Shown in pieces: positions 12,031-24,087 of a stretch of DNA of 64,000 bases (position 1 is the first letter of the stretch; every line of letters begins with the position of its first letter). The notes beneath the pieces are model-generated. The model had not been told where the DNA came from. It did not search any database and saw only the letters and a program-made list of their open reading frames with translations. Both the position numbers and the translations under genes were made by a program. The stretch covers positions 51,406,068 to 51,470,067 of the forward strand of contig NC_088866.1 of the NCBI RefSeq assembly GCF_032884065.1, read 5' to 3'. This stretch comes from Artemia franciscana. Taxonomy: Eukaryota; Arthropoda; Branchiopoda; Anostraca; Artemiidae.

Positions 12031-13049
12031 TAAATTCTTCAGTTTTGTATTTACCTGTTCCTAGAAAGTTTTACTGAAATTCATATCTTGGAGTCTATTA
12101 GTATTGACAACCAAACAAGCTTTCTTATGAATCATCTTGACAGACATTTAGTTAATGACGGTTGAACATGTAAAGATTTTAACTTGTGTTTTACCACATG
12201 GTGTTACCTCACATTTATAGAATACTGTAAAACTGAGAATGGGGGTTCAGTTAAATGGGGTGGAGTTGCAAAAGGGTTCAGTTAAATATAGTTCAGTTTT
12301 ATAGAGGAAACTTCTGAAAGACAACATAATCATAATCATTGGTTTTTAAGGATTTTTTGCTGATCAGACATTCTGATTCCTTCAAAGGGTTTAAATGTAT
12401 GACTCCAAGGAAATAACCCCATACTTTATATGGTTTTCAAATGATAGGATATATATACATCAAAACTAATACTATTTGAAAGTGACATAGAAACTACAAC
12501 ATTTCATTTTTCCCCTTAGTTAAATAGGAATATAAAAATAGAAAATTGATGAAATCAATGTTAAAATGTTGGAAAGTTAGAATTCTGTTACTGTAAGTGA
12601 AAAAGAAAGTCAATTCCAAAATTATAAGAAGCAGAGTTAAATAGTTATCTTTATAATAAAGCCCGACAAAACAGAAGAAAATTTTCTATATCTAAACTAA
12701 CAGAACTCTCAATATTTCTAGAGATTGACAATTTGGTGCAGAAAAGTTCAACATCAAGATTAGATAAATTTAAGAAATTACAAGAGATTTGTAAAACAAG
12801 AACAGTTTCATCTCCTAGTGACATTAATATGTTGTGGATCACTTAAAAGTTTCAATCTTGAAATAAAAATGTTAATTGGAATATTCCAATGAATAAAGTA
12901 TGATTTGAAGCAAGAACATCAAAAATTGCATGCCTTAAAACAGTTAGCCTAAGTGTAAACCAAAGTGACTGAACTGACATCCCAAGTTCAGAATCAGTGC
13001 AGCCATTGACATCAATAGGTCCATGGTTAACAACAACCATTTTCAAATT
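12031..13049. other. AT-rich intergenic DNA
   Basis: No gene, RNA or clear repeat is recognised. GTTCAGTTAAATGGGG and GTTCAGTTAAATATAG near 12245-12295 form a short local duplication related to the CAACTGAACCC phrases at about 11100-11165. Minus-strand frames at 12651-12842 and 12852-13046 have no recognisable motifs. Confidence 0.4.
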
Positions 13050-13285
13050 GCAGCCAAATCTTAGTCATTGGATCTTAAAGTTGGTCAGTGAGGACAAGGG
13101 TTTGAGTCCTGGGTGTTTGGTTTTGAACAGGGGTCAGTGGCATGACTCTGTAAGCTCAGCCACATGAACCCAGCTCTAAATGGTTACCTTCAGAAACTTG
13201 GGGAAGGTAAAATGAAAGGGTGTGTTAAAGGGCCAAGAAACAGAGACCACCACTGTAAAGTTCAATGCCACAAGCATCACTTTTT
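13050..13285 (+). mobile_element. tRNA-derived SINE, copy 1
   Basis: A polymerase III B-box-like sequence, GGTTTGAGTCC, is at 13099-13109. Downstream, GACTCTGTAAGCTCAGCCA, CCAGCTCTAAATG and ACTGTAAAGTTCAATGCC recur in the same order in the copy at 50196-50510. The A box here is degraded (GGTCAGTGAGG region). The match between copies starts with the tRNA-like head and continues through a tRNA-unrelated body, as in a SINE. Confidence 0.6.
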
Positions 13286-13964
13286 TGTTAGCAGAAAGTT
13301 TTGTTAGGATACTGAAAACATTCAATTAACAAAAACTATTTGCCACCTATTTTCAAACACATGTTAATTGGATTAGAAAACAAAAACCACATTGGAAATA
13401 GCTTTGAAAATTTCAAGAAGGGCAGACAATACGTGTTCTAAGAATATGTTAAATGTAAGAAATATTAGCTGTACTAAACTCTATCATTGGTATTAGGATA
13501 GAAACTATTCATCCTACTCTGCTACATTGTCTAGTTTCGAATAGGGCACTTAAAACTTTTCAATAATGTTTTAATTTGTCACAGAAACTCTAAAAATAAT
13601 GTTAGCAGACAGTTTTTGCTTGGACAGAATTTTCGATTGCAGAAACATCATAGTGATTTGCCTATTTCTTGAATGTTGTACTCAAATTTTGTTAAAATAA
13701 TTTTTTAACAATACTAGCTAATAGTTTTTGGTTGGAAGGCAGAAAAAGCATCAAATTATAGATGGACTGTAGGGTAAAATGCCCATTAGTTGAACGGTTA
13801 ATCACCACTTGAAGAGTTAATCACTGTAAAATCTATTGTACCACCTAAGAAACTTGATTGTTTCATTATTGTATTTGCCTAAATTTTCATATTTAGTATA
13901 CAATTAGCTTAAATATTTTAACAAAATACAATACTGACAATTTTAAATGCACCGGTAGTCAAAA
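13286..13964. other. AT-rich intergenic DNA
   Basis: Nothing recognisable was found. It separates the SINE copy from the LINE reverse-transcriptase fragment. Confidence 0.4.
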
Positions 13965-14860
13965 CAAGAGCCTAATCAAAGACATATACTTTAAGCTTGG
14001 TCCTAAGCTTGACAGCAGATTTCTTTGGCAGATTCTAGAATCAATTTGTCTCCCTGAGAAATACTGCATACTCTTCAGAGCTCTACACCAAGGTACAGAG
14101 AGATGTGTTCAAGTGAATGGCCAGTGCAGCTCTTTCTTCCAAGTCACAACAGGACTGCTTCAAGGATGTGTAGTGGCCCCAGAGCTCTTTAATACCATCA
14201 TAGACCACATTATGATAAAGGCAACTTCACATCTAAGTTTTGGGCCCGAGTTTTGACATTGTGTTATCTCAAATGCTGATGTTGCCAATGACCTTGCCAT
14301 CCTAGCAGATTCCATGGATCAGTTGCAGGAAGCACTTTGGATCTTACAAGAAAAGACTGAAAGCATGTTACCATACTGCAGATAAACTGAACAAAATGAA
14401 CATCATGGCTATAGACCCATCTTCTCCTACTGTTAATTCTCTAGTTAGCCTAGACAGAACAACTAGCATTGAAGTTGTCCAAAAGGTTCATCTACCTGGG
14501 ATCTACAATTTCCTCATATAGACTGCTTCTCCCCAAGCTATAAGCAAGGAAATCCAAAGAATCTTCCGCCATGGGCAGGCTGAACTGTCATCTTTGGCAA
14601 AAAAAAAACAGAACTGCAGACTTTCAATTCCCATAAAACTGCAGATTTTCAATGCCCTTGTTGGTTGCATCAACTACAACACTAAAGGCCATCAATGTAT
14701 TCTAGACAAAGAGCCTGACAAAGATTGAAGGTCTAAGATGGTTTGATTTCATGAGTAGCAAGAAGCTGCTGCAGCTCATGAAGCAGTCTTAGTTTTCAAT
14801 TTGAGCAGCTGAGCATACCTTGCAATGGTCTGGATACCAACTTTGAATGCCCCTGCACTT
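13965..14860 (+). pseudogene. LINE reverse transcriptase fragment
   Basis: Translated with frameshifts, the stretch reads LDSRFLWQILESICLPEKYC, then VNGQCSSFFQVTTGLLQGCV and APELFNTIIDHIM, then ADVANDLAILADS (the degraded region of the catalytic FADD box, with an Asn-Ala-Asp sequence) and LQEALWILQEKTES. Further on, a connection-domain-like part with LNCHLWQ and IFNALVGCINYNT is visible. Stops and frameshifts interrupt it, and the endonuclease and ORF1 are absent. It is a dead 5-prime-truncated LINE copy, probably of the same kind as the fragment at 11590-12030. Confidence 0.65.
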
Positions 14861-15182
14861 ACCCAAATATTTGTATTTAAATTACTATATTTTGATTAAT
14901 TTTAATGTAAAAAAAAAATTACCTAAATTATAGTCAGCCAATCCTAATACACATTACATTATGTGAAGCTTTTGGTTTAAATGCTTTTTGGCAGTGACCT
15001 CTAGTGGTTTGATATTTTGAAGGCTGAAAATACCTTTCAGTGCTGAGTTTTTCAAGTTTAGTTTTTGCTTTGCATATTTATGTTTGGTCCCATTGTTTCT
15101 GTCTCTACGTTAGCACGGCTATTCCTAGGGTTGGTGGCATCCAGGGTGAAAGAAATTAAAATGCCCATCTCCTAACTCAAAA
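14861..15182. other. AT-rich spacer before the second family A element
   Basis: It probably contains the 3-prime UTR of the preceding LINE fragment. No independent feature is seen. Confidence 0.35.
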
Positions 15183-16606
15183 ACAAGAGCTAAGAGCTCA
15201 TATGGCACTTGTGACAAGGCTGGAAGAGCCAAGAGCTCATATGGTATGAGCTCTAGCAAAATTCTAAGAATCAATAGATAGATTAAAAGGAAAATCAGAG
15301 GCTTAATGCTGGACAGGATTCAAAATAAGAGCTCTGAGTCACAAGGTCCTCCTAAATATCAAACTTCATTAAAATCTGATCACCCACTTATAATTTAAGT
15401 TACCTCATTTTTTCTAATTTTTCCTCTCCCTTGAGCCCCCCAGATGGTTGAATTGGGGAAAACAACTTTGTCAAGTCAATTTTGTGCAGCTCCCTGACAC
15501 ACCTACAAATTTTCATTGTCCTAGCATGTCTAGAAGCACCAAACTTGCAAAGGCACTGAACCCCACCCCCCAACTTCCGCAAAGAGACCAGATCCAGTCC
15601 GGTTACGTCAATCACGTATCTACAACATTTGCTTATTCTACCCACCAAGTTCCATCCCAAACTCTCCACTCTAAGCATTTGCCAGGATTTCTGGTTTCCC
15701 TCTCCAACTCCCCCCAATGTCAACAGATCTGGTCGGGATTTGAAATAAGAGCTCTGAGACATGGGTTCCTTCTAAATATCAAATTTCATTAAGATTTGGT
15801 CACCTGTTCTTAAGTTAAAAATACCTCTATTTTTTATTTTTTCCAAATTAACACCCCCCAGCTCCCCCGAAGAGAAAAGATCTGTTCCAATTATGTCAAT
15901 CATGTATCTATAACTTGTGCTTATTCTTCCCATCAAGTTCCATCCTGATCTCTCCACTCTAAGTGTTTTCCAAGATTTCTGTTTCCCCCCTCCAGCGCCC
16001 TATGTCCATGGATCCAATTTGAATTGAAAATGGAGCATCTGAGACACAAGATCCTTCTATATATCAAGTTTCATTAAGATCCAATCACCCATTCGTAAGA
16101 TAAAGATACCTCAATTTTCACATTTTCCAAGAATTTTGGTTTCCCCCTCCAATTCCCCCAATGTCACCGGATCTGGTCGGGATTTAAAATGAGAGCTCTA
16201 AAGCACAAGATCCTTCTAAATATCAAATTTCATTAAGATCAGATCACCCATTCATTAGTTACAAATACCTTATTTTTTTGGAATTACTCCCCCCCCCCCC
16301 CTCCCAACTCCACCAAAAAGAGCAGATTATGTCTGGTTATGTCAGTCATGTAACTTGGAATTTTGCTAATTCTTTCCATCAAGTTTCATCCTGATCCCTC
16401 TAATATAAGTGTAATTCAAAGATTTTAGGTCCCCCCCCCAATGTCACCAGATCCAGTCGGGATTTAAAAAGAGCTCTGAGACACAATATCCTTCTAAATA
16501 TCAAATTTTAGTAGGATCTGATCACCCACTTGTAAGTTAAAAATACCTCACTTTTTCTAATGTTTCTGATTTGACCGTCCCACCACATGGTCAAATCGAG
16601 GAAACA
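15183..16606 (+). mobile_element. Family A element copy 2, truncated by LINE-1
   Basis: The left end matches the copy at 5183 (AACAAGAGCTAAGAGCTCAT, then TATGGCACTTGTGAC). Minisatellite anchors related to GATCCGATCACCC occur near 15374, 15793, 16079, 16238 and 16515. The match to the 3-prime unique part (ATGGTCAAATCG...GAAAAC) stops at about 16606, where LINE-1 begins. The expected 3-prime hairpin end is not found beyond LINE-1, so the right end was lost or displaced. Confidence 0.65.
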
Positions 16607-16625
16607 ACAATTATCTGCAATAGCC

Positions 16626-17699
16626 ATGTCGGAGAAATTAGTTTGGAATGCGATTTTGAACTTTTTAAATCGTGCTCGAAAAGCTGGAAATAAGAGTGAC
16701 GAGATAAGTCGTAAAGCATGCGAGTTTTTTACAAAGGACGATATAATCAAGGCTAAGGAGATACTGTGGTCTTCTGCTCACTACACCAATAGAGTGTCAA
16801 TTAAAAAAAGTGCCGAAGACAATAATAACGAAATGTTAAAGGTACTTGAACTTTGTGAGCAACGTAACGTTGAGCTGCCAGTCTTTGTGATAGTTGAACC
16901 TCACGAAGTCCCTATCTGTCCTGGTGAGATAGCTGCGGTAATCACCAGAAAAGCTACAGAAGTTTGTAATAAGCTAGACAATTTCATGAATAAGGACCCT
17001 CCCGCCCCCTCGATTGTTCCTACAGTTACTGAAACAAAGCCCTCATATGCAGTGGTACTCAAGAATTTGCCCTCTGACCTCACGAAGTCCGATTTGAGGA
17101 AAGACTTTTTGCAAAAAATGTGTGGCAGAGAGTGCTCTAAAATTGTCGAAGTTCAGCCCAGAAAAGATAATTGGCGAGTTGCTACAGCTAGCAAGGCTGA
17201 TGCAGAAACTCCTGTCGGGGTCTTTCAGAATGGTGATAAATCTCTTTCTGCAACAATCAGGAGCCCCTCTCACCTCGGTATTGCTCGATTTGTCCCCGGC
17301 AATATAAATGACGATGAACTTCGCGCACTGATTCCTAAATGTGTCAGTTCAAGACAGATTGGCAACACCCACTCGTTTCGATTGAAATTTGAAACCAAAG
17401 TTGATCTTATGAATGCCATAAAAAATCCCCCAGTCATGGATTATGAGAGGATCAAAGTGGCTGAGTATCTCTCCCTCCCAGTAAGATGTTTCAAGTGTCA
17501 AGCTTACGGACATATATCCAGTAGCTGCAAAAATGAAGCTATTTGCGCAGTCTGCAGTGACCATGGTCATTCAAGCTCCAAAACATCTCCTTGTCAAAGG
17601 CCCAAGAAGTGTGCATTGTGCAAATCACAGGATCATCCCTGTTACAGCTTCAAATGTCCAGTCGCCCAAGGACTTTTAAGTAAAGTTAAGTCAGCATAA
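16626..17699 (+). CDS. LINE-1 ORF1: gag-like zinc-knuckle protein
   Basis: An intact frame of 357 residues starts at the ATG of MSEKLVWNAILNF; an in-frame extension upstream lies in the host repeat. ORF1 proteins of this type bind element RNA in the ribonucleoprotein. The C-terminus has three cysteine-histidine knuckles (about 17487-17650): CFKCQAYGHISSSC (CX2CX4HX4C), then CAVCSDHGH with a later Cys, then CALCKSQDHPCYSFKC. The central part (LPSDLTKSDLRKDFLQKMCG, then RPLGIARFVP-like text) resembles an RNA-binding fold of gag-like ORF1s, by inference. It is clearly homologous to the ORF1 at 38491-39570. Its stop codon overlaps the ORF2 start by one base. Confidence 0.85.
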   Translation: MSEKLVWNAILNFLNRARKAGNKSDEISRKACEFFTKDDIIKAKEILWSSAHYTNRVSIKKSAEDNNNEMLKVLELCEQRNVELPVFVIVEPHEVPICPGEIAAVITRKATEVCNKLDNFMNKDPPAPSIVPTVTETKPSYAVVLKNLPSDLTKSDLRKDFLQKMCGRECSKIVEVQPRKDNWRVATASKADAETPVGVFQNGDKSLSATIRSPSHLGIARFVPGNINDDELRALIPKCVSSRQIGNTHSFRLKFETKVDLMNAIKNPPVMDYERIKVAEYLSLPVRCFKCQAYGHISSSCKNEAICAVCSDHGHSSSKTSPCQRPKKCALCKSQDHPCYSFKCPVAQGLLSKVKSA

Positions 17700-20310
17700 T
17701 GGCTCGAGCCTTAAGTCTCTTATCATGGAATATCAATGGCAAAGTGGTTGACAAAGGCCTAGTCCTCTCTGAACTTTTAAGTACAAATGAAATAATTTTT
17801 CTGCAAGAACATTTTTTGTCTCATGAAAGGAAAAATTTACTCAGCATTTCACAGAATTCTTATCTCTTATTTCACCCAGCGAAAATGAATAAGAGCCGTG
17901 GCCGACCTTCAGGCGGATTAGCTATTATTTCACAATCTCCTTGAGTTGAATGACCATTTCATTGCTGCCGAATTTTCGGACCTAATCTGTATAAACGTTT
18001 ACCTGCCAACTAATTACTGCTCTTTGCAATCAGAGAATAAATTCATAAATGCTTGCAAAAAGCTAGCGAGTTTTGTGAAGGGAGTTTCAAAGCATCCAAA
18101 TGCTCGAGTTTTGATTGCAGGAGACTTTAATTGTGACTTAACAGACAGTTCATCGCCAAGAACCTAACTCCTTCTGAATTCCCTCCCCCCTTCCTACTCA
18201 GTTGCTGACAAAACAGAAACTTTCACGTTTATTGGTGTCCTGTCAGCGACTTCTAACCTTGATCATTTTATTGCATCTTTCCCCTGTGAAACTGTCGAGG
18301 TAATTTGTGATGGCTTTTATTCGGATCACCTTCCAATAAAGTTGAAAATAAATGCTTCATTTCATGCCCCTAAACAGCCAGATAAAAAGTGGTTTTATAT
18401 AAAAGACTGGAAAGAAGTTAACCGCGAGATGTTTCGTTTTGAATGTGACAGAATATTAAATAAAATAAAGGTGCCCTTTCATTTGTTGTGCACGCACTCT
18501 GGCCTTAGAGAAAAAGAAATAGCCATCGGACTTACCACCTATCTAGCTGAAATTAACCATGCATTAAAGTGTGCTGAAGCTTCAGCTGTCCCGTGCAAGC
18601 GTATTAGGAAAGGCTCTCAACTTCAGGGTTGGTCAAAAAACCCTTCCCTTATTTCTGCGTGCGAGTCTTCTAAAATTTGGCTGAATATTTGGAGGGATTG
18701 CGGCAGGCCTAAGTCTGGGACTATAAATGGTCTTCGGCTACGTTCTAAACGTTTTTTTGCTAAAGTGTTAAGAAAACATAAGGTTGATCTTATTGAGAAA
18801 AACGCTCATAAAATTGCAGAGAACCCTTCGAAGCTCTGGAAAAAATTTGAACGCCCTTGTGAACACATTAGTGCAAATATTATTCCTGAGCTTGAGTGGA
18901 TAAATTATTATAAGCATGAGTTTTCTTCTCCCGATCCTGCTCTTGAGTCAAAATTTGAAAAAGAATTAAGTGCTTGTGTGAAGAAACACGAACCCTCGAC
19001 ATTTATTATTAAGCCAAGTGATGTATCGTTTTATTGTCAAAAACTATCATTTGATAGTTTTTTTTTGATTTGAAAAATCAAATGTATCGTTTATTGTCTT
19101 TTTAATCATTTATCTCTACTTTTTCAAATGTCTATTGAAAACGGAGTTGTTCCTTATCAATTTACAGTTGGTCAAATAACCCCTATCCCGAAAAAAGGCA
19201 AAAAGGATTTTACTTCGTGTGATTCGTTCCGACCTATAACAGTTTCTTGTACTATTTTTAAATTGTTTGAGTCGGTTATTTTGGATGAAATTGTTTCTAA
19301 ATGTTATGTCCCACCCCACCAGTTTGGTTACCAAAAAGGTATTAGCCGGGAGCATGCCCTTTTTGCTTTAATGAATGTTCCTGTTGATGCAGAAAGAAGT
19401 AGATCCCATATTATCCTTTGTGCTTTAGATGTTGCTCGTGCTTTCGACTCTTGTATTTTTTCCCAAGTTTTATTTGAAGCGTATAAAAGAGGGGTAAATT
19501 TTTGTATAGTGAAGTGCCTTCTGTATATGTACCATCACCTTAAGGCGAAGTTAAAGGGGGGATCTTCCCTTTTTAATATTTTGAAAGGAGTCCGTCAAGG
19601 TGGCCTTACCTCACCTTCTTTATTTAATAACTCTGTTTTAAATGCCCAAAATTCTGTTAATTTTAGTTGTATTCACCGTGGATTTAACTTGTCTTTAATA
19701 ACTTTTGCAGATGACGTTTTGAATCTAAGCCGTACTTTTAGTGGATGTGAAAACGCGTTTAATCAGCTTTATAATGAATATAAAAATATTGGGCTTTCTT
19801 TCAATGTTGATAAAACTGCTGTTGTAGCTTTCAATTTTAAAGAGACAAATGGCCCTATTTTTTTTATCTTTAGCTAATGTTCATGTCCCCCTTTCTCAAA
19901 AATTAGTTTACCTTGGAATGCCTATTGGAAAAAATATGAAAGAAACTGTGAATTTATCCCTTGAACTTTTGAAGAAAAAACTGAGAATTGCTTATGCTTC
20001 AATTGCATCTAATATTAAACATATTGATAAATTAAATCTTGCGAAAATTTATAATAGCCTAGTTGTACCTCATCTCCTTTCTCTTTGTCCGGTTTGGCAG
20101 TTTTTTAGTGAACCTCAGAAACTATCTGTTCGTAGAGTATATTTTCGTTATGCTAAATTCCTTCTCAGTTACCCTCCTTGGACTAGAAATAGTTACTTAG
20201 TGAACAAATTCCGCCTAGTTTCTCCTACATCTATTATTGATAAAAGGCTTCATGATTTTCGTTCTTCTATGTCGATAGTGTCTCACCCATGGTCAGCATT
20301 ACTTATTTAA
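17699..20310 (+). pseudogene. LINE-1 ORF2: endonuclease and reverse transcriptase, broken
   Basis: The endonuclease starts LSLLSWNINGK, contains FLQEHFL (metal-binding Glu), VLIAGDFNCDL, SNLDHFI and YSDHLPI (the catalytic Ser-Asp-His) in the usual order. The RT has TPIPKKGKKDF, SFRPITVSC, LDVARAFDS, KGVRQGGLTSPSLF and the catalytic TFADDV. The C-terminal part (YLGMPIGKNMKET and following) lacks an RNase H. Breaks seen: a stop and +1 shift near 17941-17946, a TAA at 18165-18167, a stop near 19071 in a palindromic TTTGAT...ATCAAA area where part of the RT N-terminus is missing, and a shift in a T run near 19858. The clade is not assigned; a Jockey/I/R1-type group is likely from the knuckles and domain order. 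Confidence 0.8.
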
Positions 20311-20370
20311 TTGTTTGATTGTGTTGATTTGTATTTATTTGTACCTTTTTTTCTCTTATTACTCCATCTT

Positions 20371-20390
20371 AAGGGCGTTCCGCCCTCTTT
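20371..20390 (+). other. 3-prime UTR hairpin of LINE-1
   Basis: AAGGGCG, loop TTC, CGCCCTCTT forms a GC-rich stem in an otherwise AT-rich 3-prime UTR, about 35 bases before the element end. Several LINEs use a 3-prime stem-loop as the recognition site for their reverse transcriptase; that role here is inference. Confidence 0.55.
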
Positions 20391-20415
20391 TTGTAGATGG
20401 GTTATAAATAAATTG

Positions 20416-20423
<8 letters not shown>

Positions 20424-20476
<53 letters not shown>
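20424..20476. repeat. (AT)n microsatellite
   Basis: An almost pure AT dinucleotide run of about 50 bases lies between the LINE-1 tail and the first Penelope-like fragment. Confidence 0.9.
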
Positions 20477-20478
<2 letters not shown>

Positions 20479-20817
20479 ATGAAAAGAGAAATCACCAATG
20501 CAACAGCACAAACACATAAAAAAAAAAGAGAGACAGAAGGAGAAATGGAAGACTGTTTTCCTAAACTAGTGATTAATATAGACCAGCACTTGAATGAGGC
20601 CTTAACCCTACTCATCCATACAATCACATAGGTCAAACCGCATAGCCATACACAATCAACCATAAAGAATAATCCATGGACAGGCAGTCATGTCGTCAAT
20701 AAGTATAGGTTGTCATTTACCAAACAATAGAAAAAATAATATAGACAAATAAATCAGAGGCAACACCCAACACAAGGGTTCATCAGGAGAATACACTGGC
20801 CTATATAGGGTTTCGCC

Positions 20818-20821
<4 letters not shown>
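20477..20821 (-). repeat. Partial copy of the Penelope-like element 3-prime end (pseudo-LTR-like)
   Basis: From TCATGAAAAGAGAAATCACC to GCCTATATAGGGTTTCGCCAC this segment is nearly identical to 21386-21730 and in the same orientation. On the element's strand it is the 3-prime terminal part, cut at its 5-prime side exactly at an (AT)n array. Penelope-like elements commonly carry such tandem partial copies (pseudo-LTRs); alternatively it is a separate truncated insertion. Confidence 0.75.
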
Positions 20822-20883
<62 letters not shown>

Positions 20884-20884
20884 A

Positions 20885-20953
<69 letters not shown>

Positions 20954-20956
20954 CCT

Positions 20957-21006
<50 letters not shown>

Positions 21007-21024
21007 CCTATACATATATATATA
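20822..21024. repeat. Compound (AT)n microsatellite block
   Basis: Three long AT runs are separated by short interruptions such as ACCAATATATAAT and TTGCCTATACAT. GCCTATACATATATA occurs twice. Dinucleotide frames here are spurious. Confidence 0.9.
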
Positions 21025-21029
21025 GGCCA

Positions 21030-21324
21030 ATAGGTAAACGTATCACAGTTCATATAATTGACTTAGCAATAAAGTGAACATACCACTTGATGCCTTTTGT
21101 ATGCTCTTTAAGAATATAGTAATTGCTTCTATCACAAATTCGAATTTAATCATTTTTTGACCTAGCATAACCTAACTATAAATAATTTTGGCATTGAAAA
21201 AATATAGCATTATTTTGTCAAAAATGACCAAGAAAACAGCACTGAGAAAATGTAGTATTATTTTGTCAAAAGCAACTGATAACTCATACTTTAATAGAAA
21301 ATTCATCATTTTTAAGAGCTCATG

Positions 21325-21330
<6 letters not shown>
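21030..21330 (+). repeat. Family E repeat, copy 1
   Basis: It contains ACAGTTCATATAATTGACTT, CAATAAAGTGAACATACCAC and ATGCTCTTTAAGAATA, matched in order at 33530-33743 (plus) and in reverse complement at 43195-43350. No protein is encoded. The copy is enclosed by (AT)n arrays, so the microsatellite and Penelope-like insertions lie in or beside it. Confidence 0.6.

Positions 21331-21385
<55 letters not shown>
21331..21385. repeat. (AT)n microsatellite
   Basis: AT dinucleotide array directly abutting the 3-prime end of the longer Penelope-like copy. Confidence 0.9.
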
Positions 21386-21387
<2 letters not shown>

Positions 21388-24087
21388 TGAAAAGAGAAAT
21401 CACCAATGCAACAGCACAAACACAAAAAAAAAAAAAAGAGACAGAAGGAGAAAAGGAAGACTGTTTTCCTAAATTAGTGATTAATATAGACCAGCACTTG
21501 AATGAGGCCTTAACCCTACTCATCCATACAATCACATAGGTCAAACAGTACAGCCACACACAATCAACCATAAAGAATAATCCATGGACAGGCAGTCATG
21601 TCGTCAATAAGTATAAGTCATCATTTACCAAACAATAGAAAAAATAATATAGACAAATAATTCAGAGGCAACACCCAACATAAGGGCTCATCAGGAGAAT
21701 ACACTGGCCTATATAGGGTTTTGCCACTCTAAATTCTCTACCCAGCACAGTGTTGTGGCTACCACAGAATATCCATGGCATCCCCGCGTCAGGTATCACC
21801 CCCAAAATACATGCCTATGAAAGAAAAAAAAAACAGCAAATGTAAAACAACCAAGTAAAACCAAAACAAGCTTATCCTGTTAATATATCCCTCCCTTTAG
21901 CAACAATAGGTAAACTAAATATTATAAATTTTACCAAATCACAAATATCAACACATTGCAAAAAAACCTGAATAAACTAAACAATTATAGAATTCATCTT
22001 TACCATGTGGCTAATTTTTAAGAAAATCCACTCAATTAGAAACACAATTCAAAATAAATGGCGCTGTGACAACATTTCTCAAACCTCCAAAATTAGTTGA
22101 AAATTTCTTTATGTATTTCTAGATAATTCTTTCGATATTTATTTAAAAGTTCGTTATAATGAAAACTAAATTTTTTAAATTGCCAAGTTAATTTATTTGC
22201 AGAAAAACCTTGTGATATCAATTTTTGGCTTAAGATTTTACATCTATTTTTAAAATTAATATAATTACTACAAATCCTTGCATAACCAAGTAACTGTGAG
22301 AAAAACGCTGAATATGTGATATTTGAGTGTATATTACTTTCAGGGAATGGGAAACTAATCACTTCGTTAACTGTAGTATTAAAGCAATTTGTCCATATAG
22401 CTTTTTTATTATAAATGTCTATTTTTAAGAACCTTTTACTAGATAAGAGGAAAGATTTCTTAATAACAGTTTTTAAATTATCAAACACTACATTAAGTGA
22501 TAAATTAGTATACATTGTTGCAAAATCAAAAGACTCAATTCTTTTAGCTGAAACCATTGTTAAAGAATCTATCACCTGCAGTGAATTATTAACACTCCAA
22601 TATGGATTAAAATTCGAAAATTTTTTAATACCAGAACAATAGGTTTTAAGTTTATTTACAATTTCCTTTAAAATTAAAGAGAGGTCAGTAGCAGCAATGC
22701 GGGTTGGACATTTAGCTGCTCCAGCAATAAACCGTGGTTTAGGGGGATTCTTATGAAATTTTACAGTCCAATATAGGAAAGGGAACTTTTTATCATTGTC
22801 ATTTATTTTAATATTAAAATTTTTAAAAAGTATTTCTTCAGTCTTTTCAATTAAATTCTCATCCTCTATATTTACCTTTTTGTAAACATTAGTTGTGCAT
22901 AACTCCCTTTTTAAGATATCACAATACAGCTTCTGACAAATTATGGCAAAATTATTATTAGCTTTATCCACTGGCACAATTACAAATTCATTCTTTAGAT
23001 TAGCAATTGCTTGTTTAATCTTTGCATTATAAAATAATGATTTAGTGTTACTATTTTTTTAATTTAGAATATATTTTATCTCTTATTTTACTAATAATTA
23101 AATTCTTCCAACTTTGAAAACTCTCTTTATTTTTATTCTCTTTCTTATACCACTTATCAATAAATAAATCAAAATCATTTTCCAAGCCATCAAGAACACT
23201 CAATGGTTTCAGATGATGAGAAAGACGGAAATTAGCCCCTTTATTCATTATAATTCGAAGATCATCTTGCTTTATTATTGACAAGTCCCCTGTTATAACA
23301 TGTTTGTAAGTAGGATTTACAATTGGCCAAGTTGCTTACAATTACAAACCGGTTTCCAATTTATATCACTATCTAGTCTTTTTAGTATTAAAATATAATT
23401 AAAAATAATTTGCCCAATAGTTTTTGAAAATTTATAAGTTAAAACTGGACTATCATTATAATTCAAATTACTAGGAAGGGCCTGCATGCCACTGATTTAA
23501 AATTTCTGGTAAATTAATATCTTCAATCTGCTTACAAGTAAAATTAATAGGTAAATATAATCTGTTATCCTTATTACTAATCTTATTGAACTTTTTCTTT
23601 TTTGAAATAAATTTCGTTTTAGTTAGAATGCAAATTGTATCACATATTACTTTAAAATTATAAACAAGAGCTGTATTATTCTTAACAATCCAGAAAAGTT
23701 TGATTAAATTCCTCTTGGATAAATTATTTAGACATTTTATTACAGAAATCATACCCCTAGATTCAAGTAGCTGGCATAAATCTATAGAAAGCATATGTAC
23801 ATCTAATTCATTTTTTCTATTATTTTTCCTATGTCCTCTCAATCGTTTCTTACGTTTAGTAGGACAAGTAAAAGAAGGATGGTCCATAAAACCATCAATA
23901 CATTTAACAACAACATGAGACATGTCACTATATTTTGCTACACGATCATTTAGCCCAAAAGGATAAGCTGTACCAAGAGTATGGATCCAGAAATCCTCCT
24001 GTTTATGTAGTCTATTATTCTTCTCTTCTTTATTTAAATTTTCTAATTCTAAATTTTCTAAAATTGTGACAGTTATATCTGATATGG

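Larger units (their letters stand above)
16607..20423 (+). mobile_element. LINE-1: non-LTR retrotransposon with two ORFs
   Basis: ORF1 (zinc knuckles) is followed by ORF2 (APE-type endonuclease and RT) joined by TAATG. The 5-prime end starts only about 19 bases before the ORF1 start codon, so it is truncated there or has a very short leader. The 3-prime UTR contains a hairpin (20371-20390) and ends with AATAAATTGAATTGAA directly against an (AT)n array. It inserted into a family A element. Stops, frameshifts and a small deletion in ORF2 make this copy inactive, although ORF1 is intact. Confidence 0.8.

Noticed and set aside
5200-16600. CRISPR-like array
   Set aside because: Unit spacing near 285 bp with diverged units and no short identical repeats with unique spacers; the organism is clearly eukaryotic.
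20821-21030. Open frames of alternating Tyr-Ile in the AT arrays (also near 20307-20663, 21188-21571)
   Set aside because: They are translations of dinucleotide microsatellites and of Penelope-like non-coding sequence, not genes.
20477-21730. Long terminal repeats of an LTR retrotransposon or retrovirus
   Set aside because: The repeated 345-bp segment has no gag-pol, primer site or TG...CA ends; the associated protein is Penelope-type.
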